A DNA stretch of 64,000 nt from a gamma proteobacterium SCGC AAA168-P09 (GCA_000385055.1 ARRL01000002.1:1-64000), one strand, 5' to 3'; positions 1 to 8,709 are shown, numbered from the stretch's first letter. A program made the numbers and translations. Notes: generated by a model not told the origin, from the letters alone.

Positions 1-30
1 TTTTCAAAAGAGTATATTTAATAAACCAAC

Positions 31-231
31 TTGATTCCGACTAAAGAACAACTGCAGACGGGACTTAGAGAGAAGCAAGAAGGTAGAGCCCATAGGGAGA
101 AAGCGTTTATAAGAGTCGACGATAAAAAAGAGCTTATAAACCCACCAAGAATTCAAGAGAAAGAATTCAAGGAGCCGGAGAAAATCTCACTCAGGACCCC
201 TAAGGATCTCGAACTAAAGAAACAGAGCTAG
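31..231 (+). other. Small charged ORF or structured RNA upstream of tRNA-Ala
   Basis: An open frame of 66 codons begins with TTG at 31 without a visible Shine-Dalgarno sequence and ends just inside a strong terminator. The peptide would be very rich in Lys, Glu and Arg and resembles no family I know. The same DNA contains a perfect 9-bp inverted repeat, GTTTATAAG (105-113) with CTTATAAAC (133-141), so a small RNA is an equally good reading. Base composition is less AT-rich than the neighbouring intergenic DNA. Only the presence of a transcribed unit is reasonably supported, by the terminator; coding capacity is doubtful. Confidence 0.3.
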
Positions 232-245
232 TCTCTGTTTTTTTT
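222..245 (+). terminator. Rho-independent terminator
   Basis: ACAGAG (222-227) pairs with CTCTGT (233-238) and runs directly into a stretch of T residues ending at 245. It closes the unit upstream of the tRNA-Ala gene. Confidence 0.75.
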
Positions 246-310
246 CGTCTGGAATTAGGCTTTAGACTATCACTATTTTATTAATTATCTATAATAACAA
301 CTTCTAAATT

Positions 311-386
311 GGGGCTATAGCTCAGCTGGGAGAGCGCTTGCGTGGCACGCAAGAGGTCGGCGGTTCGATCCCGCCTAGCTCCACCA
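311..386 (+). tRNA. tRNA-Ala (anticodon GGC), CCA encoded
   Basis: This is a complete cloverleaf of 76 nt. Acceptor GGGGCTA pairs with TAGCTCC, the anticodon stem CTTGC/GCAAG closes the loop GTGGCAC with anticodon GGC, and the T arm is GGCGG-TTCGATC-CCGCC. The discriminator A and CCA are encoded. It is the left end of the genomic island: its 3' part is duplicated at 10586-10634 and the recombinase gene reads into it from the opposite strand. Confidence 0.97.
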
Positions 387-1878
387 ATCTATTTTTTTGT
401 ATATGATTATTACTCATAAGCCTATATGGTAAGCTATATTTAGCGGTTCCAATTCTTCCATTTATCGTTTTTAAGTTATCCTCAAAAATAAAATCAAATA
501 TCATTCTTTTTTTGTTTAAATTAGCGTTCTGCCATGCAATATGAGGCTTTCTGAGGATTTCAAGTCCTTGGAGCTTATATGACCTCAAATAATCCTCAGG
601 GACTTCGTATTCTCTAAGAGCAGCTATTTGATCATCAATTTTATTGATTTCTTTTTCAAGTACATTAATAACGCTTGGGTTTGAAACGCTAACAACTTTA
701 TCTAACTGTTTTTTTCTTAATGATATTAATTTCTGTATCTTGATATCATTATGGTGTTTTATTCCCTTTAGGTGAGTACTATTTTTATTAAATGTATCCT
801 CCATAATTTTTTCAGCAAGAACTAGCACCTCTTTTTTGATGGCTGCTTCTTTTAAAAGACTTATGAAATCATTATGAATAATGTCCCTTGGCATGCTCTT
901 TGGAGACGCATCACAATTTTTAGTGTTGTCGCATCTATAGTAGGGGTATTTTTTTGATCTGCCCTTAGAATGATTAAACCTAAGAATTTGTGAACATGAG
1001 CCGCATTCTATATTTCCTTTTAGAGGAAATTCTTCATCATTTACTTTTGTATATACTTTTCTTGGTTTCTTTTTAATTCTGGTTTGAACGTCCTCAAATA
1101 ACTGCTTATCAATAAAACCCTCATTTAATGAATTAACCTCTTGTATGCCCCATGGAATATATTCAACAACACCTATATAAAGTTTGTTTGTCAAAATTTT
1201 CTTAATAAATGTACTGCCAAGTTGATAAGGCTTATTAGTTTTCAAGTTTACTAATAAGCGAGCTTCTTTAGCTTGTTTAACTGCCTGATAGCTATGATAT
1301 TTTCCATTAGCATAATCTTCATATATCTTTTTGATAAGAGGAGAGTTAACTTCATCAGGTATCAAGAGTTTATTTTTAAGTAACATTCCTGCAGGTGGTC
1401 TAAAAACCCAGAAGCCAGATCTTATTCTTTCTCTCATCATAGAATTTACTCTTTGATTGTTTGTACGTCTCTCAAACTCAGCCATCCCTATTTTTATATG
1501 TTCTGAAAAAATATTAGCAGGATCCTTATTTGCAAAATCATGGTCTGGAGATCTTAGAATGCCTCCCTTAGCAGCCAAGACTTCTTTAAAAGAATAGTAG
1601 TCACTTGTATCTCTTGAATATCTATTGATTGTATATGCAATAACGTAAATCTCATTTTGTCTTGAATTCAAGAATTCAAAAAGCTCTTCAATACCCGGTC
1701 TTTGAATTGATTTACCTGAATAACCTGGATCAATAATCGTTTTAATTACTTTAATGTTATTTTTTTCAGCATATCTTAAACAGGCACTATATTGTCCATC
1801 TAATCCATGACCATCAGTTGCCTGTTTATTGGTTGATACCCTTGTATATATTATCCCTTCATTATTTGTAGTATTCAT
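322..1878 (-). CDS. Large serine recombinase (site-specific integrase)
   Basis: The protein has 518 aa from ATG at 1878; a TTG one codon upstream is less likely. The N-terminal resolvase domain carries YTRVS with nucleophile Ser15, followed by a recombinase domain (about 155-260) and a zinc ribbon with Cys292, Cys295, Cys316 and Cys322, then a helical C-terminal region. This layout is that of large serine integrases, which insert and excise elements without a Holliday junction. It sits directly against tRNA-Ala and is very likely the integrase of the 311-10634 island. The last 20 or so residues are read from the antisense strand of the tRNA, so its C-terminus is set by the att site. Start overlaps the upstream 40-aa ORF by 17 nt. 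Confidence 0.92.
   Translation of the reverse strand: MNTTNNEGIIYTRVSTNKQATDGHGLDGQYSACLRYAEKNNIKVIKTIIDPGYSGKSIQRPGIEELFEFLNSRQNEIYVIAYTINRYSRDTSDYYSFKEVLAAKGGILRSPDHDFANKDPANIFSEHIKIGMAEFERRTNNQRVNSMMRERIRSGFWVFRPPAGMLLKNKLLIPDEVNSPLIKKIYEDYANGKYHSYQAVKQAKEARLLVNLKTNKPYQLGSTFIKKILTNKLYIGVVEYIPWGIQEVNSLNEGFIDKQLFEDVQTRIKKKPRKVYTKVNDEEFPLKGNIECGSCSQILRFNHSKGRSKKYPYYRCDNTKNCDASPKSMPRDIIHNDFISLLKEAAIKKEVLVLAEKIMEDTFNKNSTHLKGIKHHNDIKIQKLISLRKKQLDKVVSVSNPSVINVLEKEINKIDDQIAALREYEVPEDYLRSYKLQGLEILRKPHIAWQNANLNKKRMIFDFIFEDNLKTINGRIGTAKYSLPYRLMSNNHIQKNRLVELGGIEPPTSCVPRKRSPS
338..386 (+). repeat. attL: 3' half of tRNA-Ala, direct repeat with 10586-10634
   Basis: The 49 bases match 10586-10634 at 47 positions; the differences are 341 (C versus A) and 356 (G versus A). 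The repeat covers the anticodon arm, the T arm and the 3' end, as expected for a tRNA-targeted integrative element that restores the tRNA 3' end on insertion. Confidence 0.9.
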
Positions 1879-1984
1879 CAAGCAATCTCTCGCAAAATTC
1901 TTTTAATTGGTTAATGATTAAAATTTTTTCAGAATATGATAAATCAAGATTTTCTAAATATTTCAAATAAGCTTCCATAGACAT
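1862..1984 (-). CDS. 40-aa protein translationally coupled to the serine recombinase
   Basis: ATG at 1984 is preceded by a good Shine-Dalgarno (AGGAG on the minus strand). The frame runs 40 codons and its stop overlaps the recombinase start by 17 nt, a typical coupling arrangement. The peptide is predicted to be mostly helical and acidic. I do not recognise the family. Position suggests an accessory protein of the recombinase, for instance a directionality or regulatory factor, but this rests on position only. Confidence 0.6.
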   Translation of the reverse strand: MSMEAYLKYLENLDLSYSEKILIINQLKEFCERLLDEYYK

Positions 1985-2003
1985 AAGTCTCCTGTAAAAG
2001 CAG

Positions 2004-2041
2004 ATTGAAATCTTTCAATGGAATTAATGCGTCTGCATTAA
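2004..2041. promoter_or_regulatory. Two adjacent inverted repeats upstream of the recombinase operon
   Basis: ATTGAAA (2004-2010) faces TTTCAAT (2013-2019), and TTAATGC (2024-2030) faces GCATTAA (2035-2041). Both are perfect and lie 20-57 nt upstream of the 40-aa ORF start, where an operator would sit. Alternatives are RNA hairpins in the leader or binding sites for the recombinase itself. Confidence 0.45.
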
Positions 2042-2175
2042 CTGCGGTTTAAATTTTAATATTACTATTTTTTTATCATTTATCTATAGTTTTTTATCAA
2101 AAATAATTATTAATTTATAAAATTATTCCAAAAAGGATTGATAATATTTAAACATGGTATTAATTTAATACATAT

Positions 2176-5100
2176 ATGAAAAGACTTGGGGTTGTTTTCT
2201 TAACTTTTATTTTCGTTGTCTCCTGTGGAGGCGGCGGTGGTGGCGGCGGCGGCGGAGGTTCAACACCACCTCCAAACCCAGCTCCAAATGTTAATTTATC
2301 TGCATCACCATCTGAGCAGCTGGTTAATTCTAATGTAACCCTAACTTGGTCATCATCTAATGCAACTTCATGTAGTGCTTCTGGTGATTGGTCAGGCACT
2401 AAGAGCACATCTGGCTCTGAAGATGTCACAATAAGTAAAGCTGGGTCTAATACCTATTCACTAGCTTGTAGTGGGGCAGGTGGCAATAGATCCGATGCTG
2501 TTATTGTTGTTGGTTATAGAAATGCTGATGGAATTGTTGTTGATGGTTATATTTCAGGCGCAGATGTTTTTATTGATGAGAATGATAACTTTGTAAATGA
2601 TGGTTCAGAATATTCAACGACTTCAGACAACGAAGGTAAATTTACTATTAGATACGCTAACGGTAATTTGGTTTCTATTGGTGGGACCGATTTAGATTCC
2701 CAAACCCTGTTAGATAATTTACTTATTACCCACAAGCTCACAGGTCATAGTGAATTTAAAGCAGTTACTCCTGTGACTTCCATTGAGGCCTTCATGGAAG
2801 TTGGGGCAAATATTAATAATGCTTTAGGCATAGATTCAGCTATTGATATTAGTGTTACCGATCCAGTTGCTAATAAGGGTGATGGCGGTATTTATGACTT
2901 TTTATACGAAAAGGGTAATCAGTTAACGGTTTTGGCCTATGCACTGCAAAACATAACTAATGATCTAAATACCACAAGTGAAACAACAGAAGATTATTTC
3001 AAAGCTATAGCTGAGGAGATTGAAAATGAGTTTAACGAAACCTCAGTGAAAGTAGACATAGAAACTGAAACCTTTGTTAATAAAGCTTTTGAAAATGTTA
3101 TTTCTGCCAAATCAGTAACTATTGATGAAACAGCTAAAGCCAATACCATAAAAGCTCTTTCTGGAGTACTACCGATCATTGAAGTAAAAGCAACGGATGA
3201 CTTAACGACTTCGGTTATTAGATTCGCTGTCTCTACTTTACAAGAAGATATTAAAGCAGTTGCCAATGGCACTGCTTCAGCTGAAAAAGTTACTAGCTAT
3301 ACCTCTGATGTAATTGACTATATAGCTCAAGATCAAAATATTAGCTCTAATGATATAACACCAGATATCAGCGCTATAGACGATAGCATAACCACTGCAG
3401 AAGATACTCCAGTTAATATTCAAATCTTAGCTAATGATTCTTACATAACTACAGCACCTATAAGTATAAGCGCTACCAATGGAGATAATGGTACGGTAGA
3501 AGTGGCTGAATCCTCTCCAGAACAAATTACTTATTCACCAGATACAGATTATTTTGGATCAGACACATTTAGTTACACCATTAGTCAGGGTGGAAAAGTA
3601 TCTACAGCTGATGTTAGTGTAAATATCTCTTCAGTTAATGATGTACCATCACTTGATATTGCATCCACCTTACAAGTTTTTGAGAATGAGACGCTTGTAA
3701 CAACTATATCTATTTCAGATGCAGATGAAGATGAGCTAACTCTAACTTTAGGCGGTACTGATGCAGAGAGTTTTAACCTCTCGGATGAATATGTACTTTC
3801 TTTTAAGGAAGCACCAGATTACGAAGTTAAAAGCACATACTCTATTGAACTATCGCTCACCGATAATATTGAGACAGTCAATAAAACTATAACAATTAAT
3901 GTATTAGATGTTGATGAGTTATCTACTGCTAATGATTGTAATTATATAGTTAATGATGCTTCCACTGGTGAGTTTAGATACTGCTGGGAGGAGTCACAAT
4001 CAACCTCTGGTTCTGAATATTCAGCTAATATTGTAGAGCCTCTAACAATAACTTTTGCTGATGAATCTATAGAGATACCAGCTATTTCTTATGCAGAAAA
4101 GCTTTATGTTGAATATGGAATTGTACTTGAATCTAGTGGTGGAGATTGGACTAATGATCAGGCTTATGCGATTTATCAAACTCTTAAAAAAATCCCTCAA
4201 AATATTAGAAATGAAGCTAATGATAATAGGGTATTTAGCAAATGGATCTTAACTGATCTGCAAATACAAGATGACATAAGTTTTGATAAAGAGGCAACTA
4301 ATATTGAGGTTACTATTGAATCAAGTGTATTTGAAAATGCTAATCCGAGGATAGCAACTGTTGATGGTAAGAAAGGCATATATTTTTCAAATAAATTACA
4401 CAATGCTCTAGTTAGATACGTGACTGACAACGGTAATGATTCCTCTGCCGTAAATACAATTTTAGTTGAGCGATATGGAGTGACGACTTCTATTGATGAT
4501 TATGTTGCATTAACAGGTGAACAGGCATCAAGATTTCAAGCTTTCCAAGCAGAAGAATTAGTAGCAATAATCTCAATGTTTGAGGAAATGCCATCTGGAT
4601 ATCATAAGATTGAGGGCCTTGATTATCTTGTCAGAAGAATTAATGGAGCAGATAACCCTCATTACCCTGAAGCTCCAGCTATAGCTTGGGATGGTTCGGG
4701 ATATATTGAGTTTATGGAAAAAGCATTTAATACAGTAAGTATTGATTATCTTCATAGATTAATACTCCATGAAAAAGCTCATTTCTTATGGGCTAAAATA
4801 TTTGATGATGAGTTAAAAAATAACTGGATTGAATTAGGTGGATGGTACGAATGTACTGAAAAAGAATCTGGTTGGTGTACCACTAAACAAACAGAATTTG
4901 TAAGTGCCTATGCTCATTTAAAAAACCCTAATGAAGATATGGCAGAATCTTTGTCATATTTTATAGTTAATCCAGATGCATTGAAGTCAAGATCTTTAGC
5001 TAAATATGAATTTGTTAGAGATAGAATCATGCAGGGTAATATCTATATCTCACAAATTCAAGAAAACTTAACATTTAAAGTCTATAACCTTTACCCAGAT

Positions 5101-6261
5101 TACGTCTTTCCAGGAAAGGTAAAAAAATTATTTGTTTCTGTTGATGGCGCGCCAAATGAAGATAAAACTGTTACTGTTGAAATTCAATTGCATGCTCTTG
5201 ATAACATATTAGAGGGCGCAGCTTGGGCGCGTATGCGAATATTTAGCACTGCTGATACCTATTTTGATTTATATCTATATCCACAAAATGGTCAAAATCT
5301 TGATACTACATTAAGAGGTGCTTTTACGTTATCTAAGTATGCAAAATCTGGATTTTGGAAAACTAGCCAATTGGTTCTATCTGATGAGGTAGGTAATTTA
5401 CGTATGGAGGGCGCAAATGACTTTGGTTGGAGAATGTACGTCAATAATCCTAATGAAGACCTAGATAAACCTTTATACATAGCAAACTCTATGACTTTAA
5501 CAAAGTCATTGACCACCATAGAAAATCAAGAGGTTGATGTAATTACTGCTATATGGGATATTGATGAAGCTTTTCCTAGAGAAAATCAAGGTTGTTATGG
5601 TGCGTTGAATGATGAAAATCCTTCAACTTATTCATTGCAAAAATATTCACCCGGAACTTATTCTGGAAATTATGAAGCAGGTAAATGTCTCCTTGAATAT
5701 ATAATGCCTTCATATATGCCCTCAGGCACCTACAGATTAAATTACATTAAGATGATTGATGAGGCTGGCAACGAGTCCAGGAACTATTTTGCTACACCAT
5801 CCGGAGTTGATACTGGTGATAATTTTGCTGGAGATCAGTTAGATGAATTAGCTAAGGAAGTTGTCTTAGAAACATCAAATCCTGATATAACAGCACCTGA
5901 GCTAGATTTAAATAACATAAGCATTAACGCTACACCAACTAATCCAGATAATCCTAATGGAGAAACCATTGTTAAATTTACTTTTAGAGTAAAGGATGAT
6001 ATTTCAGGTTATAAACTTGGATATTATACTTTTAGAGATCCTCAAGGTTTAACATCTGGATATTATCATTATCCTGAAAGAAGATCAGAGATTTTCCCAA
6101 CAGCCGAAGATCTAGACTGGTATGAATATACTTCAACTGTGATCCTTCCTGCTGGCTCAGCTCCAGGAACATGGGGTGTTGTAGAACTAACTTTGAGGGA
6201 TAGAGCCCTTAATTTCAAAACTTATAATTTCACCGAAATTATTTCATTTGAAACTGAGTAA
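2176..6261 (+). CDS. Large surface lipoprotein with Ig-like/cadherin-like domains and an HEKAH metalloprotease motif
   Basis: The 1361-aa protein has a type II signal peptide ending in VVSC (lipidated Cys17), followed by eleven consecutive glycines and a Pro-rich linker. An Ig-like module (about 35-105), a short SD-type segment and two bacterial cadherin/tandem-type repeats (about 395-590) follow. HEKAH at residues 865-869 with Glu920 or Glu924 downstream (NEDMAES) matches the HExxH plus distal Glu pattern of zinc metalloproteases. The C-terminal third looks like further beta-sandwich domains. It is probably exposed on the outer membrane as a protease or adhesin. It is the largest cargo gene of the tRNA-Ala island and stands alone in its direction there. 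The substrate cannot be told from sequence. Confidence 0.8.
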   Translation: MKRLGVVFLTFIFVVSCGGGGGGGGGGGSTPPPNPAPNVNLSASPSEQLVNSNVTLTWSSSNATSCSASGDWSGTKSTSGSEDVTISKAGSNTYSLACSGAGGNRSDAVIVVGYRNADGIVVDGYISGADVFIDENDNFVNDGSEYSTTSDNEGKFTIRYANGNLVSIGGTDLDSQTLLDNLLITHKLTGHSEFKAVTPVTSIEAFMEVGANINNALGIDSAIDISVTDPVANKGDGGIYDFLYEKGNQLTVLAYALQNITNDLNTTSETTEDYFKAIAEEIENEFNETSVKVDIETETFVNKAFENVISAKSVTIDETAKANTIKALSGVLPIIEVKATDDLTTSVIRFAVSTLQEDIKAVANGTASAEKVTSYTSDVIDYIAQDQNISSNDITPDISAIDDSITTAEDTPVNIQILANDSYITTAPISISATNGDNGTVEVAESSPEQITYSPDTDYFGSDTFSYTISQGGKVSTADVSVNISSVNDVPSLDIASTLQVFENETLVTTISISDADEDELTLTLGGTDAESFNLSDEYVLSFKEAPDYEVKSTYSIELSLTDNIETVNKTITINVLDVDELSTANDCNYIVNDASTGEFRYCWEESQSTSGSEYSANIVEPLTITFADESIEIPAISYAEKLYVEYGIVLESSGGDWTNDQAYAIYQTLKKIPQNIRNEANDNRVFSKWILTDLQIQDDISFDKEATNIEVTIESSVFENANPRIATVDGKKGIYFSNKLHNALVRYVTDNGNDSSAVNTILVERYGVTTSIDDYVALTGEQASRFQAFQAEELVAIISMFEEMPSGYHKIEGLDYLVRRINGADNPHYPEAPAIAWDGSGYIEFMEKAFNTVSIDYLHRLILHEKAHFLWAKIFDDELKNNWIELGGWYECTEKESGWCTTKQTEFVSAYAHLKNPNEDMAESLSYFIVNPDALKSRSLAKYEFVRDRIMQGNIYISQIQENLTFKVYNLYPDYVFPGKVKKLFVSVDGAPNEDKTVTVEIQLHALDNILEGAAWARMRIFSTADTYFDLYLYPQNGQNLDTTLRGAFTLSKYAKSGFWKTSQLVLSDEVGNLRMEGANDFGWRMYVNNPNEDLDKPLYIANSMTLTKSLTTIENQEVDVITAIWDIDEAFPRENQGCYGALNDENPSTYSLQKYSPGTYSGNYEAGKCLLEYIMPSYMPSGTYRLNYIKMIDEAGNESRNYFATPSGVDTGDNFAGDQLDELAKEVVLETSNPDITAPELDLNNISINATPTNPDNPNGETIVKFTFRVKDDISGYKLGYYTFRDPQGLTSGYYHYPERRSEIFPTAEDLDWYEYTSTVILPAGSAPGTWGVVELTLRDRALNFKTYNFTEIISFETE

Positions 6262-6270
6262 TTTATGAAA

Positions 6271-6768
6271 TTATTTAAACTCAAACCCTGGCGTATCTCT
6301 CTTAAAAGCTGCAATTTGATCTAACATATCCATAGCAGCTCTAAAGGCTTCGTTATCATCCTCATCAGTTTCAACCACTTCAGGTAAATTTTTATAACAA
6401 GCAATAATGGTCTGAGTGAGGTTGTATAAACCTCTTGGATTAATAGTGTCATTATTTAAGCAATTAATTGCCTTATCTAATATCAATAAAAGACCTTGAG
6501 TGGCCTTGTTATGAATCATCTCAATGTCATTGACTATGTCATGCTTTCTAGCTTTTTTAATTTCTTCACTTAATTCAGTCCTATAAGCTACACGTTGATC
6601 TTTCCATTGTTCTTTAGAAGAGTGCCTATACACTGTAGATGCCGCTAATTCATAGTCTTTAATAAGGTTATCTAGTGATCTAAAGCTTCTTCTACCATCT
6701 TTATGAATACTGCCATAGATGTATTCATACTTAAGGTTGTCTAGGTTAGAACTATTCTTTGAAGACAT
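6271..6768 (-). CDS. Small-terminase-like / helix-turn-helix protein
   Basis: This 165-aa protein has an N-terminal segment (about 28-58) with the pattern of a phage small-terminase or Cro-like helix-turn-helix (LIKDYELAASTVYRH), a following basic helix, and a helical middle and acidic C-terminal part. That order is typical of TerS, which recognises phage DNA for packaging. No large terminase, portal or capsid gene is present in the window. In an integrative element, a lone TerS-like gene recalls phage satellites that redirect helper packaging; a plain DNA-binding regulator is the alternative. It converges on the lipoprotein gene with a 9-nt gap. Confidence 0.5.
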   Translation of the reverse strand: MSSKNSSNLDNLKYEYIYGSIHKDGRRSFRSLDNLIKDYELAASTVYRHSSKEQWKDQRVAYRTELSEEIKKARKHDIVNDIEMIHNKATQGLLLILDKAINCLNNDTINPRGLYNLTQTIIACYKNLPEVVETDEDDNEAFRAAMDMLDQIAAFKRDTPGFEFK

Positions 6769-6817
6769 AATCTAATTGCTTGAAGTAGGGGATAAGTTGG
6801 TTCCAGTTTTGAACCAA

Positions 6818-6830
6818 TAGCTCCACCATT
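6818..6830 (+). repeat. Third att-like copy of the tRNA-Ala 3' end
   Basis: The 13 bases TAGCTCCACCATT are identical to 10626-10638 and share the first 11 with the tRNA-Ala end (376-386). It lies exactly between the phage-like half of the island and the LPS gene block. Just upstream is a 7-bp inverted repeat, TTGGTTC/GAACCAA (6797-6817), which is not the normal T arm. It may mark an internal boundary of a composite island; the short length leaves room for chance. Confidence 0.45.
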
Positions 6831-6860
6831 TATTAGTATTTACTGAGATTGAATATCGAC

Positions 6861-7586
6861 TTAATTAGCCATTGCCGCTTCGTTATAGGCAGATATTAGT
6901 ATTTGCCAATCGGCCAGTTGCCAATAAATATTACGTAATCGTTTTTCTTTTTCAAACGATCGCTTTAAACGCACTATGTTTGAGTTTTTCCAATTATTGC
7001 CTTGTCTAATTCCGCATTTATCAAAATCAATTAACCAAACCTTATTTTCTATATCGAGCATAATGTTGTAGATATTTAAATCGTGGTGATAAATTTGATG
7101 ATAATGAAATTTGGCAATGGTTTGCCCAATTTTTTTCCATACATCAGCAGTTAAGCTGTTTGCTAGTAAAATATGATGTAAGTCTTTAGCGCTGGAAATT
7201 TTTTTTGAAATGATATCGGCTTGGTAATATAAGCCTGTTCTCTTCAGCATCGCTGCGATCGGAGTTGGACAATTTAAATCCATATTTTTCATGTGCTGTA
7301 GTAGCTTAAATTCTTGCCATACTCGTGATTTTTCAATACCTGTATACATATATTGATCACTTAGTACTTTTCCAATCAAGCCACCGCGACGATAGTGCCT
7401 TAACACATATTCATTTTTGTTATGTTGAAAAAAGTAGGTGGTGCCACGGCCGGTTGCCTGTCCTGTTATGGCATTTTGTGTTTTCCAATATTGACCCGTA
7501 AACATTTTTGGGACAGGTGCAGGGAAATGGCCTGCATCAAACAACATGATGTGTGACTTAACTGCTTTTTGTTGTATGTATGCCAT
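6861..7586 (-). CDS. kdkA: 3-deoxy-D-manno-octulosonic acid kinase family (KdkA-like)
   Basis: This 241-aa protein starts at ATG 7586, in preference to a TTG six codons upstream. It has the lipopolysaccharide-kinase fold: a Gly-rich N-lobe stretch (ATGRGTTYF), the RHYRRGG segment typical of Kdo kinases, a catalytic loop HHDLNIYN and a metal-binding DFD (about 165-195). KdkA phosphorylates Kdo of the lipid A-inner core at the inner membrane, and this length fits the family. It is in the LPS block of the tRNA-Ala island with two glycosyltransferases. The block looks less AT-rich than the chromosome and resembles Alteromonadales-type sequence, pointing to recent transfer. Confidence 0.82.
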   Translation of the reverse strand: MAYIQQKAVKSHIMLFDAGHFPAPVPKMFTGQYWKTQNAITGQATGRGTTYFFQHNKNEYVLRHYRRGGLIGKVLSDQYMYTGIEKSRVWQEFKLLQHMKNMDLNCPTPIAAMLKRTGLYYQADIISKKISSAKDLHHILLANSLTADVWKKIGQTIAKFHYHQIYHHDLNIYNIMLDIENKVWLIDFDKCGIRQGNNWKNSNIVRLKRSFEKEKRLRNIYWQLADWQILISAYNEAAMAN

Positions 7587-7761
7587 GTAAAAATTTTGAT
7601 CCAAATAATACTAAGAATAATTATTAAAAAACAAAATTCGATTTGAAGCAATTGAACTTAAATAAAATATTTTTATTTTTAATCTTTTCAGCATGCTTCC
7701 TGGTCTAGTTTCATATCATTTTAATATTCAAGTAAGGTAAGACTTTTAGTAAAATAAATAT

Positions 7762-7782
7762 CCCTTGATCTATCTTCAAGGG
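7762..7782 (-). terminator. Hairpin after the glycosyltransferase gene
   Basis: CCCTTGA (7762-7768) pairs with TCAAGGG (7776-7782), four bases past the stop codon of the leftward gene. The minus strand after it is T-rich but not a clean T run, so termination is probable rather than certain. Confidence 0.45.
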
Positions 7783-7785
7783 CAT

Positions 7786-8691
7786 CTATTTCTGACTTAA
7801 ACGGATATTAGTACGCACTTTAGACAATTGAGAATTTTCAGCATAACGTCCTTTTGTAACATGACGAATATGAAAAACACCATCAATATGCTTAGGCTCA
7901 CCATCAGTGCCAAGTAGCCAGCGAAAGGCGGTGTCTTCATAGGTTTTACGCCAACGGTCAGATTCAGTTTGAAATATTGACAGTTTTTCACAATAACCGA
8001 TAGCACGAGCAACGTCACCATGAACAATTTGAAATGCGCCGCGTGCTTTATCACGGGATTTATCACGTTCGTATAAACTGAAATTTTCTGTTTCTATATC
8101 GATAACTTGTGGTTGGGCATCATTTGACAATAATGGGTCATCATCTTTTAACATCTCAGTGATTTTTTCTTCTTTAGGAAAAAACAATGAACCTTTCTCG
8201 CCTTGTAAACTATCGGCGAGTGAGTCTAAGCAGTTCTCATAAAAGATAATGTCGCAATCTGTAAACCATATCCAGTCAGATTCTGTTGACCGCGCAGCCA
8301 TATTTCGGCCTATGCCACGTCTAAAGAGTTTTCCTTTGGAAAGTGGGTGGAAATTCCAAGTAATATTTGGCATGGTTATTTGACTAAAGAAGTCCAATGT
8401 AGCCTTTGTTTTAGTATCTTCTTCAGCATAAAAAACGGTCACAGTTAAATTTAGTTTTGTTGGTGGATAGTTTACAAACGAACTTAATTGATAGGTTAAC
8501 ATGTTGGCATAACCCCAGCAGTGACTAACAATTTCTAAATCAAACTTTCCCTTTACTGCCTTGCGATCTACTTCAGCAGGTATTTTATCGCGAAACAATG
8601 ACTGTGGTAAAATACGACCAAGCACTAAACGATAAGCTTGTATAGCAAAGCTATTAAAGCTATTTGGTGAAAATGTTTTTGTTTCTATCAT
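7786..8691 (-). CDS. GT-A fold glycosyltransferase (LPS/polysaccharide)
   Basis: This 301-aa protein uses ATG 8691; the frame opens with a TTG six codons earlier. It shows a GT-A style layout: an N-terminal nucleotide-binding half and a DxD-type metal site in the segment WFTDCDIIF, where acidic residues coordinate the sugar-nucleotide cation. No membrane segments are evident, so it is probably a cytoplasmic enzyme at the inner membrane face. It lies in the island LPS block, same strand as the KdkA-like gene with a 199-nt gap and its own hairpin, and is divergent from the GT4 gene. Sugar donor and acceptor cannot be named. Confidence 0.75.
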   Translation of the reverse strand: MIETKTFSPNSFNSFAIQAYRLVLGRILPQSLFRDKIPAEVDRKAVKGKFDLEIVSHCWGYANMLTYQLSSFVNYPPTKLNLTVTVFYAEEDTKTKATLDFFSQITMPNITWNFHPLSKGKLFRRGIGRNMAARSTESDWIWFTDCDIIFYENCLDSLADSLQGEKGSLFFPKEEKITEMLKDDDPLLSNDAQPQVIDIETENFSLYERDKSRDKARGAFQIVHGDVARAIGYCEKLSIFQTESDRWRKTYEDTAFRWLLGTDGEPKHIDGVFHIRHVTKGRYAENSQLSKVRTNIRLSQK

Positions 8692-8709
8692 GATAAATAA
8701 GTAAGCCAA

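Noticed and set aside
3-44. Possible last 14 codons of a gene entering from the left
   Set aside because: Too short to judge; no homology can be claimed from this fragment.
2160-2429. Minus-strand frame with a run of prolines
   Set aside because: It is the antisense reading of the Gly11 tract of the lipoprotein gene and lacks a start context.
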